This document shows positions 34,683-42,958 of a stretch of 64,000 nucleotides of DNA, in pieces (the first letter of the stretch is position 1; each line of letters opens with the position of its first letter). Under the pieces are notes generated by a model. It did not search any database. It had not been told where the DNA came from and saw only the letters and a program-made list of their open reading frames with translations. Source of the DNA: Bacteroidales bacterium UBA2861 (lineage in GTDB: Bacteria > Bacteroidota > Bacteroidia > Bacteroidales > UBA932); contig DEFD01000027.1 in assembly GCA_002350615.1 (NCBI GenBank), positions 28,018 to 92,017 of the forward strand, written 5' to 3'. The position numbers and the translations under genes are program-made.

Positions 34683-34772
34683 TTATTTCTTTTTGTGTCT
34701 ATTGAGGCGCAAGCGTTTTTTCCGCTTGTGCGTCGCCATCTTATGGCGCTTTCTTTTTTTTCCGCTAGGCAT
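34683..34772 (-). CDS. 29-residue very basic protein, possible ribosomal accessory protein
   Basis: ATG at 34772, TAA at 34685-34683. The product starts MPSGKKRKRHKMATHKRKKR and ends in three lysines; about 60 percent is Lys, Arg or His. The K/R-K-H-K-M...H-K-R-K-K pattern resembles the conserved tail of mitochondrial mS38 (AURKAIP1/COX24), and similar mini-proteins occur between HU and rng genes in other Bacteroidota. It lies 14 nt after the HU stop. A ribosome-bound role is inferred from this composition and resemblance. Confidence 0.7.
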   Translation of the reverse strand: MPSGKKRKRHKMATHKRKKRLRLNRHKKK

Positions 34773-34786
34773 AATTAAATATTTTG

Positions 34787-35062
34787 TTACTTCTTAAGTT
34801 CGGAAACAAAAGACTTTGCAGGCTTGAAAGACGGAATGTCGTGTGCAGGGACTACGATAGTCGTCTTCTTGGTGATGTTGCGGGCCGCTTTCTGAGCACG
34901 GTGCTTGATGATAAAGCTGCCGAAGCCACGGAGATACACGGGCTCACCTTTGATAAGAGAAGCTTTTACAGTTCCCATAAACGCCTCGACTACGGCGAGG
35001 ACTTCCACTTTCTCGATCCCAGTCTGCTGGGCAATCTCATTAACGATATCTGCTTTAGTCAT
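34787..35062 (-). CDS. HU-family DNA-binding protein
   Basis: 91 residues, full length. MTKADIVNEIAQQTGIEK opens the helical dimer part; the DNA-binding arm is VYLRGFGSFIIKHRAQKAARN, ending in PSFKPAKSFVSELK. It is a nucleoid-associated histone-like protein that bends DNA. Transcription starts from the -7 box at 35099-35092 with a leader of roughly 25 nt, and continues into the 29-codon gene. Confidence 0.96.
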   Translation of the reverse strand: MTKADIVNEIAQQTGIEKVEVLAVVEAFMGTVKASLIKGEPVYLRGFGSFIIKHRAQKAARNITKKTTIVVPAHDIPSFKPAKSFVSELKK

Positions 35063-35091
35063 AATTGATAGATAAATTTGATTTGGGTTTG

Positions 35092-35099
35092 CAAAAATA
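35092..35099 (-). promoter_or_regulatory. -7 box of the HU gene
   Basis: Minus-strand TATTTTTG, an exact TAnnTTTG. Confidence 0.6.
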
Positions 35100-35146
35100 A
35101 GCTAATTTTTTAATAATCAAAAATGAAAATCGGTTTTTATGCCCAA

Positions 35147-35178
35147 TTTGTCATTGGCACGGAGATTGACTATATTCG
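35147..35178 (+). promoter_or_regulatory. Promoter of lon
   Basis: -33 TTTG (35147-35150), 20-nt spacer, -7 TATATTCG (35171-35178). Leader of about 45 nt before the ATG at 35229. A TTGGCAC-N7-TTGA string inside it superficially resembles a sigma-54 site. Confidence 0.6.
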
Positions 35179-35228
35179 CTGCCGGGGCGATTATGCCCTG
35201 TTACTGACATTTTGACAGAAAGACATTT

Positions 35229-37628
35229 ATGAGAGAAGACAAAATATACGCAGTGCCCGCTGGAGCGGAAGTGAACATCATCCCGGTAATGCAGGGAGAG
35301 AGTCTCATGAAAGTGGACGACGCGGAACTGCCGGACCTTGTGCCGGTGCTCGCCCTGCGGAACGCCATCCTCTTCCCGGGGACGGTTTTCCCAGTCACCA
35401 TAGGCAGGGACAAGTCCATCAGGCTTGTCAAGGAAGCCGAGGAGCGCGGGCTGTTCATCGCCTGCGTCCCCCAGACCGACGTCACCGTGGAAGACCCTAA
35501 GGAACAGGACCTTTACCAGTACGGCACCGTGGCCAAGATACTCAAGAGCCTGGAGATGCCGGACGGCAGCATCACCGCCATACTTCAGGGTTTCAAGCGC
35601 CTGTCGCTGGACTCCATAGTGAGTTATGAACCCTATCTGGAGGGCCGTGTCCACTATCTGGACGATTATCTCGCCGACGAAGACGGCACTGCCATCAAAG
35701 CCATTTCCGATTCGCTCAAGGAGCAGGCCGTGCAGATCATCCGCAGCAGTTCCATGGCTTCGCGCGAAGCCGTGGGGGCCATCCGCCATATAGACAATTT
35801 CCGTTTCCTGGTGAATTTCATCGCCACGACAGTGGAGGTGGACGACTTCCAGGACAAGATTGAGCTTCTCCAGTACGACGACCTCAAGGTGCGCGCCATG
35901 AAGCTGCTCACCATGCTCAACATGCAGATCGAGCTTAGCAAGATAAAGGCGGACATCAACCAGAAGGCGAAGAGCGAGATAGACCAGCAGCAAAGGGAAT
36001 ACTACCTCAACAACCAGCTTCGGGCCATCCAGGAAGAACTCGGAATGGACGACAGCGAAGACTATGACAAGTTCAAGGAGCGCGCCGAAAAGAAAAAATG
36101 GCCGGAAGCCATAGCCAAGGCATTCGAAAAGGAGCTTGCCAAGCTCGGCAAGTACAATCCTTCCTCGCCGGACTACAGCGTGCAATACAACTACCTCGAC
36201 TTCATGCTCAACCTCCCCTGGGATGAGAAGAGCGAGGACAATCTCGACCTGGCCAACGCCCAGAAAGTCCTGGACGAGGACCATTTCGGCCTCGAATCCG
36301 TCAAGGACAGGATCATCGAGTATCTTGCGGTGCTCAAGCTGAAGGGCAATATGAAATCCCCCATCCTCTGTCTCTACGGGCCTCCGGGAGTGGGCAAGAC
36401 CTCCCTCGGCAAGAGCATAGCGAGGGCCCTCGGACGCAAATACGTAAGGATTTCACTTGGCGGCGTGCATGACGAGGCGGAAATCCGCGGCCACCGCAAA
36501 ACCTATGTGGGAGCCTTGCCGGGGCGCATCCTCAACGGCATAGAAAGAGCCGGCACCTCCAACCCCGTGATCGTTCTGGACGAAATCGACAAACTCAGTT
36601 CGGACATCAAGGGAGATCCCTCATCTGCCCTGCTGGAAGCGCTGGATCCCGAACAGAACACCACCTTCCACGACAATTACCTAGACCTGGACTACGACCT
36701 CTCCAATGTGATGTTCCTCACCACCGCGAACACCACTTCCACCATTCAGCCGGCCCTTCTGGACCGTATGGAAGTCATCAACGTGACAGGATATCTCGCC
36801 GAGGAGAAAGTGCAGATAGCCAAGCACTTCCTGGTGCCCAAGCAACTTAAGGAGCACGGCATCGACAGCAAGGCCCTCAAGATAGATCCGGCCGCGATCC
36901 GGCAGATCATCGACAAATACACCCACGAAAGCGGCGTCCGCGGACTGGAGAAGCAGATTGCCAAAGTGGCCCGCGTGACGGCCAAGAAAATCGCCCTCGG
37001 GCAGGAGCATCCGGACGTCATCAAGCCGGAGCATCTCAAAGAATACCTGGGACTTGAAACCGCTTTCCACGACAGCCAGAAAGGCAACGAAGGCCCCGGA
37101 GTGGTCACCGGCCTCGCCTGGACACAGATGGGAGGGGAAATCCTATTCGTGGAAAGTTCCGTGTCCGGAGGCAAGGGCGCCCTCACCATGACGGGAAGCC
37201 TGGGAGACGTGATGAAGGAATCCGCCACCATCGCCTACCAATATATAAAGGCCCATCCCGATCTTGCGCTGATGGACGACGAGACTTTCGCCAAGAAGGA
37301 TATCCACGTGCATGTTCCCGAAGGCGCAGTGCCCAAGGACGGCCCTTCCGCCGGTATCACCATGGTCAGTTCCATGGTATCCGCCCTCAGGGGCAAAGGC
37401 ATCAAGAAGGGCGTAGCCATGACCGGAGAGATGACCCTTCGCGGACGCGTCCTCCCTGTCGGAGGCATCAAGGAGAAGATTCTAGCCGCAAAGCGCGCCG
37501 GGGTCCACACCATCCTGCTGTCGGAAGAAAATAAAAAAGATATCGAAGATATCAAGGAAATTTACATAAAAGGTCTTACCTTTGTATATGTCAAGACAAT
37601 CAAGGATGTCATAGACTACATTTTCTGA
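35229..37628 (+). CDS. lon: ATP-dependent protease Lon
   Basis: 799 residues, normal length. The N-terminal substrate-binding domain (DLVPVLALRNAILFPGTVFP) is followed by a coiled middle region, AAA+ Walker A CLYGPPGVGKTSLGKS, Walker B VIVLDEIDKL, and a C-terminal peptidase with the catalytic serine in PKDGPSAGITM and the lysine in GGIKEKILAAKRAG. Cytoplasmic degradation of misfolded and regulatory proteins. Overlaps ung by one base, starting a plus-strand run with ung and coaD. Confidence 0.97.
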   Translation: MREDKIYAVPAGAEVNIIPVMQGESLMKVDDAELPDLVPVLALRNAILFPGTVFPVTIGRDKSIRLVKEAEERGLFIACVPQTDVTVEDPKEQDLYQYGTVAKILKSLEMPDGSITAILQGFKRLSLDSIVSYEPYLEGRVHYLDDYLADEDGTAIKAISDSLKEQAVQIIRSSSMASREAVGAIRHIDNFRFLVNFIATTVEVDDFQDKIELLQYDDLKVRAMKLLTMLNMQIELSKIKADINQKAKSEIDQQQREYYLNNQLRAIQEELGMDDSEDYDKFKERAEKKKWPEAIAKAFEKELAKLGKYNPSSPDYSVQYNYLDFMLNLPWDEKSEDNLDLANAQKVLDEDHFGLESVKDRIIEYLAVLKLKGNMKSPILCLYGPPGVGKTSLGKSIARALGRKYVRISLGGVHDEAEIRGHRKTYVGALPGRILNGIERAGTSNPVIVLDEIDKLSSDIKGDPSSALLEALDPEQNTTFHDNYLDLDYDLSNVMFLTTANTTSTIQPALLDRMEVINVTGYLAEEKVQIAKHFLVPKQLKEHGIDSKALKIDPAAIRQIIDKYTHESGVRGLEKQIAKVARVTAKKIALGQEHPDVIKPEHLKEYLGLETAFHDSQKGNEGPGVVTGLAWTQMGGEILFVESSVSGGKGALTMTGSLGDVMKESATIAYQYIKAHPDLALMDDETFAKKDIHVHVPEGAVPKDGPSAGITMVSSMVSALRGKGIKKGVAMTGEMTLRGRVLPVGGIKEKILAAKRAGVHTILLSEENKKDIEDIKEIYIKGLTFVYVKTIKDVIDYIF

Positions 37629-38296
37629 TGGATGTCAACATAGAAAAGAGTTGGAAAGAAGCCCTGCAGAGCGAGTTTGACAAGCCGTACTTTGCAAGGC
37701 TTGTTTCTTATCTGCACCAGGAAAAGGCCGCCGGACGGAAGATATATCCTCCCGGAGGGAAGATTTTCCGCGCCTTCGAACTGACTCCGCTGCCCGAGGT
37801 CAAAGCCGTAATCCTGGGCCAGGACCCTTATCACAATCCCGGTCAGGCTATGGGCCTGTCCTTTTCCGTGCCGGAAGGAGTGACCGCTCCCCCTTCCCTG
37901 AAGAACATTTTCAAGGAGATAGAAAGCGACCTGGGCATCAGGATGAGCGGAAGCCCGAATCTCGAACCCTGGGCACGCCAGGGCGTGCTGATGCTCAACG
38001 CCGTGCTCACCGTGAGGGAAAACCAGCCCACTTCCCACGGGAACATCGGATGGCAGGAGTTTACCGACGCTGTAATCAGTTGCATATCAGAACGATGTGA
38101 CGGGGTAGTTTTCCTGCTCTGGGGCAATTACGCCCGCAGCAAACGGGGGCTCATCGACACTTCAAGGCATTACGTGCTGGAAGCAGCCCATCCTTCCCCC
38201 CTCGCAAGAGGTGCATTTTTCGGATGCAGGCATTTCAGCAAGACCAACGCCATACTTCTTCAAGAACATAAAACACCTATAAATTGGCAACTATAG
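37628..38296 (+). CDS. ung: Uracil-DNA glycosylase
   Basis: 222 residues. Family 1 UDG: water-activating GQDPYHNPGQAMGLSF and the C-terminal HPSPLARGAFFGCRHF with the catalytic His. Removes uracil from DNA for base-excision repair. The ATG shares one base with the lon stop; its 3' end overlaps the coaD start by 13 nt. Confidence 0.97.
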   Translation: MDVNIEKSWKEALQSEFDKPYFARLVSYLHQEKAAGRKIYPPGGKIFRAFELTPLPEVKAVILGQDPYHNPGQAMGLSFSVPEGVTAPPSLKNIFKEIESDLGIRMSGSPNLEPWARQGVLMLNAVLTVRENQPTSHGNIGWQEFTDAVISCISERCDGVVFLLWGNYARSKRGLIDTSRHYVLEAAHPSPLARGAFFGCRHFSKTNAILLQEHKTPINWQL

Positions 38297-38757
38297 CGCT
38301 TTTCCCCGGATCTTTCGATCCTTTCACCGCGGGACATCTCAACATACTGAAGAGGGCCCTGACCATCTTCGACGAAGTCGTGGTGGCCATCGGCATCAAC
38401 CAGGACAAAAGAGGCTTCTTTTCCACCGAACAGAAGATAGACATCGTCCGGCAGGCCACCGAAGGCCTCGCCGGAGTGCGGATAATCAATTACGACTGCC
38501 TCACCATAGACATCTGCAGGCAGTTGGGAATCAGGCACATAGTCCGTGGAGTAAGGAACTTCCTGGATTTCGAGACGGAGCAGAGCATAGCCGACGCCAA
38601 CCGCCGGATAGCGCCGGAAATCGAAACCATCCTCATCCCTACCGCACAGGAATTCTCCCATATCTCATCCTCTTCCGTGCGCGACCTCATCCGCCACAAG
38701 GGGGACACTTCACTCTTCATGCCGGAAGGCGTAACACTCCCCAAAGCAGAGAACTGA
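38284..38757 (+). CDS. coaD: Phosphopantetheine adenylyltransferase
   Basis: 157 residues from a TTG start at 38284, which gives the expected MATIALFPGSFDPFTAGHLNI opening; no ATG or GTG is placed to do so. Contains the nucleotidyltransferase motif TAGHLNI and EFSHISSSSVRDLI. Fourth step of CoA synthesis. The start lies inside ung, so translation is probably coupled. The rare start could lower expression. Confidence 0.95.
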   Translation: MATIALFPGSFDPFTAGHLNILKRALTIFDEVVVAIGINQDKRGFFSTEQKIDIVRQATEGLAGVRIINYDCLTIDICRQLGIRHIVRGVRNFLDFETEQSIADANRRIAPEIETILIPTAQEFSHISSSSVRDLIRHKGDTSLFMPEGVTLPKAEN

Positions 38758-38761
38758 ATCC

Positions 38762-39607
38762 ATGAGAGGTCTCGCCATCATAGCGGCATGCATTCTCAGC
38801 CTCGCGCGCGCGTGGAGTTTTCCTTGCGTCCAGGCACCTCAGGAGAAGGAAAACCGCTTCGCGGCGCTCGACAGCATGATGGTGCAGTATCTGTCCGCCA
38901 TCCAGGGCAGCGGTCCCGAGGACAAGATGCGCGAGAGCGATTTCATGATAGGGGCTGCAGCCGACACTGCGGTGCGCAGGCACGTGGCCCTGAAACTCTT
39001 CGACCACTACAAAGAGGCCCCAGTAATGGGTGACGAGGCGGTTGCCATCCATATCTACGACCGCTGGTTCGCTTCCGGAGACATAAAGATGCGCAGCGAA
39101 TTCGACGAGATGGACGCCAAGCTCTTCGCCGATTTCAACCGCAACTCGCTGATCGGCATGAAGGCTCCTGTCATCAGCCTTCGCAAGCCATGCGGAGGCA
39201 GAATGTCAATCCCGCAGGGAGGCAGCTGCTCCATCCTCTGGTTCCACGACACCTCCTGCGGCAAGTGCAAGCTGGAAGCCAAGGTACTGCCATCCGTATT
39301 GGAGAAGGCGGATTTCCCGATAGTTTTCTATGCCGTATATGCCGGACAGTCGAAGAAGGAATGGCGCAATTTTCGCAGGAATTTCCGCCCGGAAAACAAG
39401 AAGATAAAGCTGGTACATTTATGGGACCCGGAAATGGAGTCGGATTATCTGAGCCTTTACGGCGTCATTTCCACCCCAAAACTATATATGACGGCCCCCG
39501 ACGGCAGGATAATCGGGCGAAGGCTCGAGCCGGAATCCCTGGCACAGCTGCTGCCGATAGCCGCCAGGATTGCCAAACAGGAAAACGATAATTTCAATAT
39601 ACAATGA
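38762..39607 (+). CDS. Thioredoxin-fold periplasmic protein (DUF5106-like)
   Basis: 281 residues with an N-terminal signal sequence (GLAIIAACILSLARAWS). An all-helical N-terminal part (about 35-135) resembling DUF5106 precedes a thioredoxin-like domain with the redox motif WFHDTSCGKCKLE (CGKC) near 165 and the cis-proline region VISTPKLYMTAPDG. Probably a periplasmic thiol oxidoreductase. It overlaps the M16 peptidase start (ATGA). Confidence 0.8.
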   Translation: MRGLAIIAACILSLARAWSFPCVQAPQEKENRFAALDSMMVQYLSAIQGSGPEDKMRESDFMIGAAADTAVRRHVALKLFDHYKEAPVMGDEAVAIHIYDRWFASGDIKMRSEFDEMDAKLFADFNRNSLIGMKAPVISLRKPCGGRMSIPQGGSCSILWFHDTSCGKCKLEAKVLPSVLEKADFPIVFYAVYAGQSKKEWRNFRRNFRPENKKIKLVHLWDPEMESDYLSLYGVISTPKLYMTAPDGRIIGRRLEPESLAQLLPIAARIAKQENDNFNIQ

Positions 39608-42420
39608 AAAGATTAATTATTCTTGGTTTCGCCGCCATGTGCGCGGCCCTGAGCCTCCAGGCACAGGACAATCCCATGATGAGGCCGCTCCCCTGCGACC
39701 CGAGCGTAAAAGTAGGCAAGCTGGACAACGGGCTCACCTACTACATCCGCCACAACGCCCTTCCGGAAAAAAGGGCCGAATTCTATCTCGCCACCGACGT
39801 GGGCGCCATTTATGAAACTCCCGACCAGGACGGTCTGGCCCACTTCCTGGAGCACATGTGCTTCAACGGAACGAAGAATTTCCCCGGAAAGGGCATCCTC
39901 AACTGGCTGCAGAGCATCGGAGCCGAGTTCGGACGCAACATCAACGCTTCCACCGGATTCGAAGAGACCCAGTACATGCTCAACAACATCCCCGTCGAGC
40001 GTGAGAGCGTCGTGGACAGCTGCCTCATGATCCTGCGCGACTATTCCCACTTCGTCACCAACGCCACCGAGGAAATCGACGCGGAACGCGGAGTCATCCG
40101 TGAAGAACGCCGCCAGAGGCGCAATGCCCAGTGGCGCAGCTTCGAGGCCGCACTTCCCTACTACTTCGGCGACACCAAATACGCCGGATGCACCCTTATC
40201 GGACAGGAAGAGAGCATCATGGGCTTCGCTCCCCAGAGTCTTCACAACTTCTATGCAAGCTGGTATCATCCCGGCAAGCAGGCAGTCGTGGTAGTTGGCG
40301 ACATCGACGTGGACCGCACCGAAGCCAAGATCAAGGAATTCTTCGGCGCAATTCCCGCCAAGGAGAATCCCGAGACAAAGCCGGCAATCCCCTTCCCTGC
40401 CAACAAAGAGCCTGTCGTGGGCATCTTCACCGATCCTGAACTTTCTTCTCCCAGCATAGAAATCGCATGGAAGAGCGAAGCCGCACCCGAGGAGCTCAAC
40501 GCCACCATCGCAGGCGAGCTGCAGGACTACATCAAAATCCTCATCTCCCAGATTATGGGCGAACGTTTCGAGGATATCACCGCAAAGGCTGACGCTCCCT
40601 TCATCGGCGGCGGATTCAGCATCAGCAGCCTCATCTATGAAGATATCGACGCCGCCATGGCGGACGTGACTCTCAAGGAGAACAACATCCTCGGAGGCCT
40701 GGAAAGTTTCTACACCGAAATAGAGCGCATGCGTCGCTTCGGCTTCCAGGCAGATGAGTTCGAGCGCGCAAAAGCAAACATCGTTTCCGCCCTGGAAACC
40801 GCTGCAGAAAAGGCTGATACCCGCAAGAACCCTCAGTTCGTGCGCCCTATCCTCCGCAATTTCTTCGACAAGAAGCCCTACCTCGATCCCAAGACCGAAC
40901 TTGAGCTCGGCAAGCAGCTCCTGAGCATGCTCAACGCCGATATCCTCAACCAGGTAGCTCCCCAGCTGATCACCGACGAGAACATGGTTATCATCTATTC
41001 AGGTCCTCAGAAAGAGGGTATCGCAACTCCTTCGGCCGAGCAGATTCTCGGCAGCATAGCTAAAGTGAAGGCCTCAGACATCCAGCCCCTCCAGGGCGAG
41101 GAAATCGCGAGCGACTTCCTGGATGCTTCCAAACTGAAGGCAGGAAAGGTAAAGAAGAGTGCCAAAGGCCCTTACGGATCCACCGTATGGACACTTTCCA
41201 ACGGTGTAGAGGTGACGGTTCTTCCCACTTCCCACCAGAAAGACCAGATTCTCTTCAACCTTTACAGGGCCGGCGGACAAAGCCTTATCGCCACCGAAGA
41301 CCTCGCTTCCTTCGATTCCAACATCTGGGGACTCTTCATGCGTAACAGCGGCGTAGGACAGTTCAGCGGCACCCAGACCAGCAAGATGCTGTCCGGAAAG
41401 AACCTGAGCGCAAGTCCCTATATCGCCGAGCTCCGCAACGGAATAAGCGGCAACTCCACCAAGAAAGACCTGGAAACCGCATTCCAGCTCATGTACCTGC
41501 AGTATGTACAGCCCCGCTTCGACGCAGAGGAATACAATGTGGGCATCAGCCAGCTCCGCAACATTCTCCCCAATATCCTTGAAACTCCCAACTTCAAGAT
41601 GCAGAAGGGCTTCAACGACGCCATTTACGGAGGCAATCCCCGCAAGGCCGTCATCAGCCCCGAGACTTTGGACAAAGCTTCCATTGCAACCGTGGAGAAG
41701 AACTACAGGAAACTCTTCGGCGATGCAGCCGGATTGAAGCTGATCGTGGTGGGCGATGTGGACATCGACGTGTTGAAGCCTCTGGTCGAGAAGTATGTCG
41801 CTTCCATCCCCAAGGGCAAGAAGGCTCCGAAGTGGATCGACACCAAGGAGTATCCTGTGAACGGCATCAACGAGGTGCGCAATCCCGAGAAGATGGAAAC
41901 ACCCCAGAGCACCGTATTCCTCCGCTACCACGCTCCTCTCGCCTATTCTTCCGAAAGGTCTGCGGCTCTCGATGCCATCGGATACATCATGGACATCCGC
42001 TACACCGCAAGCCTGCGCGAGGAAATCGGCGGCACATACGGAGCCAGCGCTTTTGCGAATCAGCAGAAATACCCTGTGGGCAGGACCGATATCAGCGTAA
42101 TGTTCCAGTGCAAGCCGGAACTCTGCGACACCCTTCTCAAGGTTGCCAAGGCACAGCTTGAAGACTTCGCCGCGAACGGTCCCACCGAGGACGAGTTCGC
42201 AAAGAGCATCCTGAACCTCAAGAAGAACATTCCTGAAAACCGCATCAGCAACAGCTACTGGATGAACCAGATACGCTATGTGCAGGAGGGTTACGGCGAT
42301 GAGGACGCAGCCTACGAGAAAGCTGTGAACGAACTCAGCGCGGCCAAGATCCAGGAAGCCGCAAAGGCTGTTCTGGACGCAGGCAACAAGATTGAATTCG
42401 TAATGGTCCCTGCGGAATAA
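39604..42420 (+). CDS. M16-family zinc peptidase, periplasmic
   Basis: 938 residues with a signal peptide (MKRLIILGFAAMCAALSLQAQ). Two M16 repeats. The N-terminal one has the inverted zinc motif HFLEHMCFNGT (HxxEH) with the downstream Glu in TEEIDAERGVIREE; the C-terminal half (from about 500) is the inactive partner repeat (TVWTLSNGVEVTVLPTSHQ, then REEIGGTYGASAFA). It should digest peptides in the periplasm, like the pitrilysin-type clamshell enzymes common in Bacteroidota. Overlaps the TSCPD gene by one base. Confidence 0.92.
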   Translation: MKRLIILGFAAMCAALSLQAQDNPMMRPLPCDPSVKVGKLDNGLTYYIRHNALPEKRAEFYLATDVGAIYETPDQDGLAHFLEHMCFNGTKNFPGKGILNWLQSIGAEFGRNINASTGFEETQYMLNNIPVERESVVDSCLMILRDYSHFVTNATEEIDAERGVIREERRQRRNAQWRSFEAALPYYFGDTKYAGCTLIGQEESIMGFAPQSLHNFYASWYHPGKQAVVVVGDIDVDRTEAKIKEFFGAIPAKENPETKPAIPFPANKEPVVGIFTDPELSSPSIEIAWKSEAAPEELNATIAGELQDYIKILISQIMGERFEDITAKADAPFIGGGFSISSLIYEDIDAAMADVTLKENNILGGLESFYTEIERMRRFGFQADEFERAKANIVSALETAAEKADTRKNPQFVRPILRNFFDKKPYLDPKTELELGKQLLSMLNADILNQVAPQLITDENMVIIYSGPQKEGIATPSAEQILGSIAKVKASDIQPLQGEEIASDFLDASKLKAGKVKKSAKGPYGSTVWTLSNGVEVTVLPTSHQKDQILFNLYRAGGQSLIATEDLASFDSNIWGLFMRNSGVGQFSGTQTSKMLSGKNLSASPYIAELRNGISGNSTKKDLETAFQLMYLQYVQPRFDAEEYNVGISQLRNILPNILETPNFKMQKGFNDAIYGGNPRKAVISPETLDKASIATVEKNYRKLFGDAAGLKLIVVGDVDIDVLKPLVEKYVASIPKGKKAPKWIDTKEYPVNGINEVRNPEKMETPQSTVFLRYHAPLAYSSERSAALDAIGYIMDIRYTASLREEIGGTYGASAFANQQKYPVGRTDISVMFQCKPELCDTLLKVAKAQLEDFAANGPTEDEFAKSILNLKKNIPENRISNSYWMNQIRYVQEGYGDEDAAYEKAVNELSAAKIQEAAKAVLDAGNKIEFVMVPAE

Positions 42421-42746
42421 TGTTAGGAGACGATTTCAGAATTGTCAGCGATACCGTGACGGACGGGGTACGGCATATCACTGCCGTACCCTCCGCACTG
42501 GTATGCAGCGTTCAGATAGACTTTGACCTGTCTCCGGACGGGAAGATACACAATCTTAAGTATATACGCGGGTGCAACGGCAACCTGCAGGCCATAGGGC
42601 GCCTGCTCGAAGGCAAGGATGCGCAGGAGGCCGCCGCGATACTCAGCGGGGTGAACTGCGCAGGGAGGGGCACATCGTGCACCGATCAGTTGTCGCGGAT
42701 CCTTCAGACCGTGACAACTGATCCGGCCCTTCGGCCGGGTGATTAG
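42420..42746 (+). CDS. TSCPD-domain protein with a repeat-derived tail
   Basis: 108 residues. The conserved TSCPD pattern is present: VCSVQIDFDLSPDGKIHNL, RGCNGNLQAIGRLLEG and NCAGRGTSCTDQLSR (TSCTD here), as in the TIGR03905 small-protein family; Cys residues suggest metal or nucleotide binding but no activity is known. After the TSCTDQLSRIL end expected for the family, the last 16 or so codons (QTVTTDPALRPGD) are encoded by a 38-bp repeat found again 104 bp downstream, so the tail is probably acquired. Confidence 0.8.
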   Translation: MLGDDFRIVSDTVTDGVRHITAVPSALVCSVQIDFDLSPDGKIHNLKYIRGCNGNLQAIGRLLEGKDAQEAAAILSGVNCAGRGTSCTDQLSRILQTVTTDPALRPGD

Positions 42747-42838
42747 GGGCCTGCCCCTAATATACCCCGGGCTGCTGAAGCAGCCTTGTCGCTTCGCTCC
42801 GGATCCTTCAGTCCGTGACAACTGATCCGGCCCTTCGG
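42697..42838 (+). repeat. 38-bp direct repeat at the TSCPD gene end
   Basis: Units 42697-42734 and 42801-42838 differ at one base. The first unit is coding, the second intergenic. Between them lies the dispersed element 42743-42800. Confidence 0.9.
42743..42800 (-). repeat. Dispersed palindromic element (GCAGCC/TTAGGGG), copy 1
   Basis: Contains hairpins TTAGGGG-N4-CCCCTAA (42743-42760) and GGCTGCTGAAGCAGCC (42770-42785). The same order appears inverted at 63896-63975, and part of it at 48114-48150. Confidence 0.85.
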
Positions 42839-42886
42839 TGATTAAATTAGCGTTTTAGCTAAGTGGCTGATCGCCAAAGATTTACG

Positions 42887-42921
42887 AAAAGACGATGCTC
42901 CATTTTGGAGCATCGTCTTTT
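42887..42921. terminator. Bidirectional terminator
   Basis: 16-bp perfect arms (42887-42902, 42906-42921) with A's on one side and T's on the other, between the convergent TSCPD and lipoprotein genes. Confidence 0.92.
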
Positions 42922-42958
42922 TATAATAAACTGATGAACAATCAGTTAAGAAACACGG

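Noticed and set aside
35154..35169. Sigma-54-like TTGGCAC-N7-TTGA upstream of lon
   Set aside because: The -12 element lacks the required GC, and a better Bacteroidota-type -33/-7 pair overlaps it.
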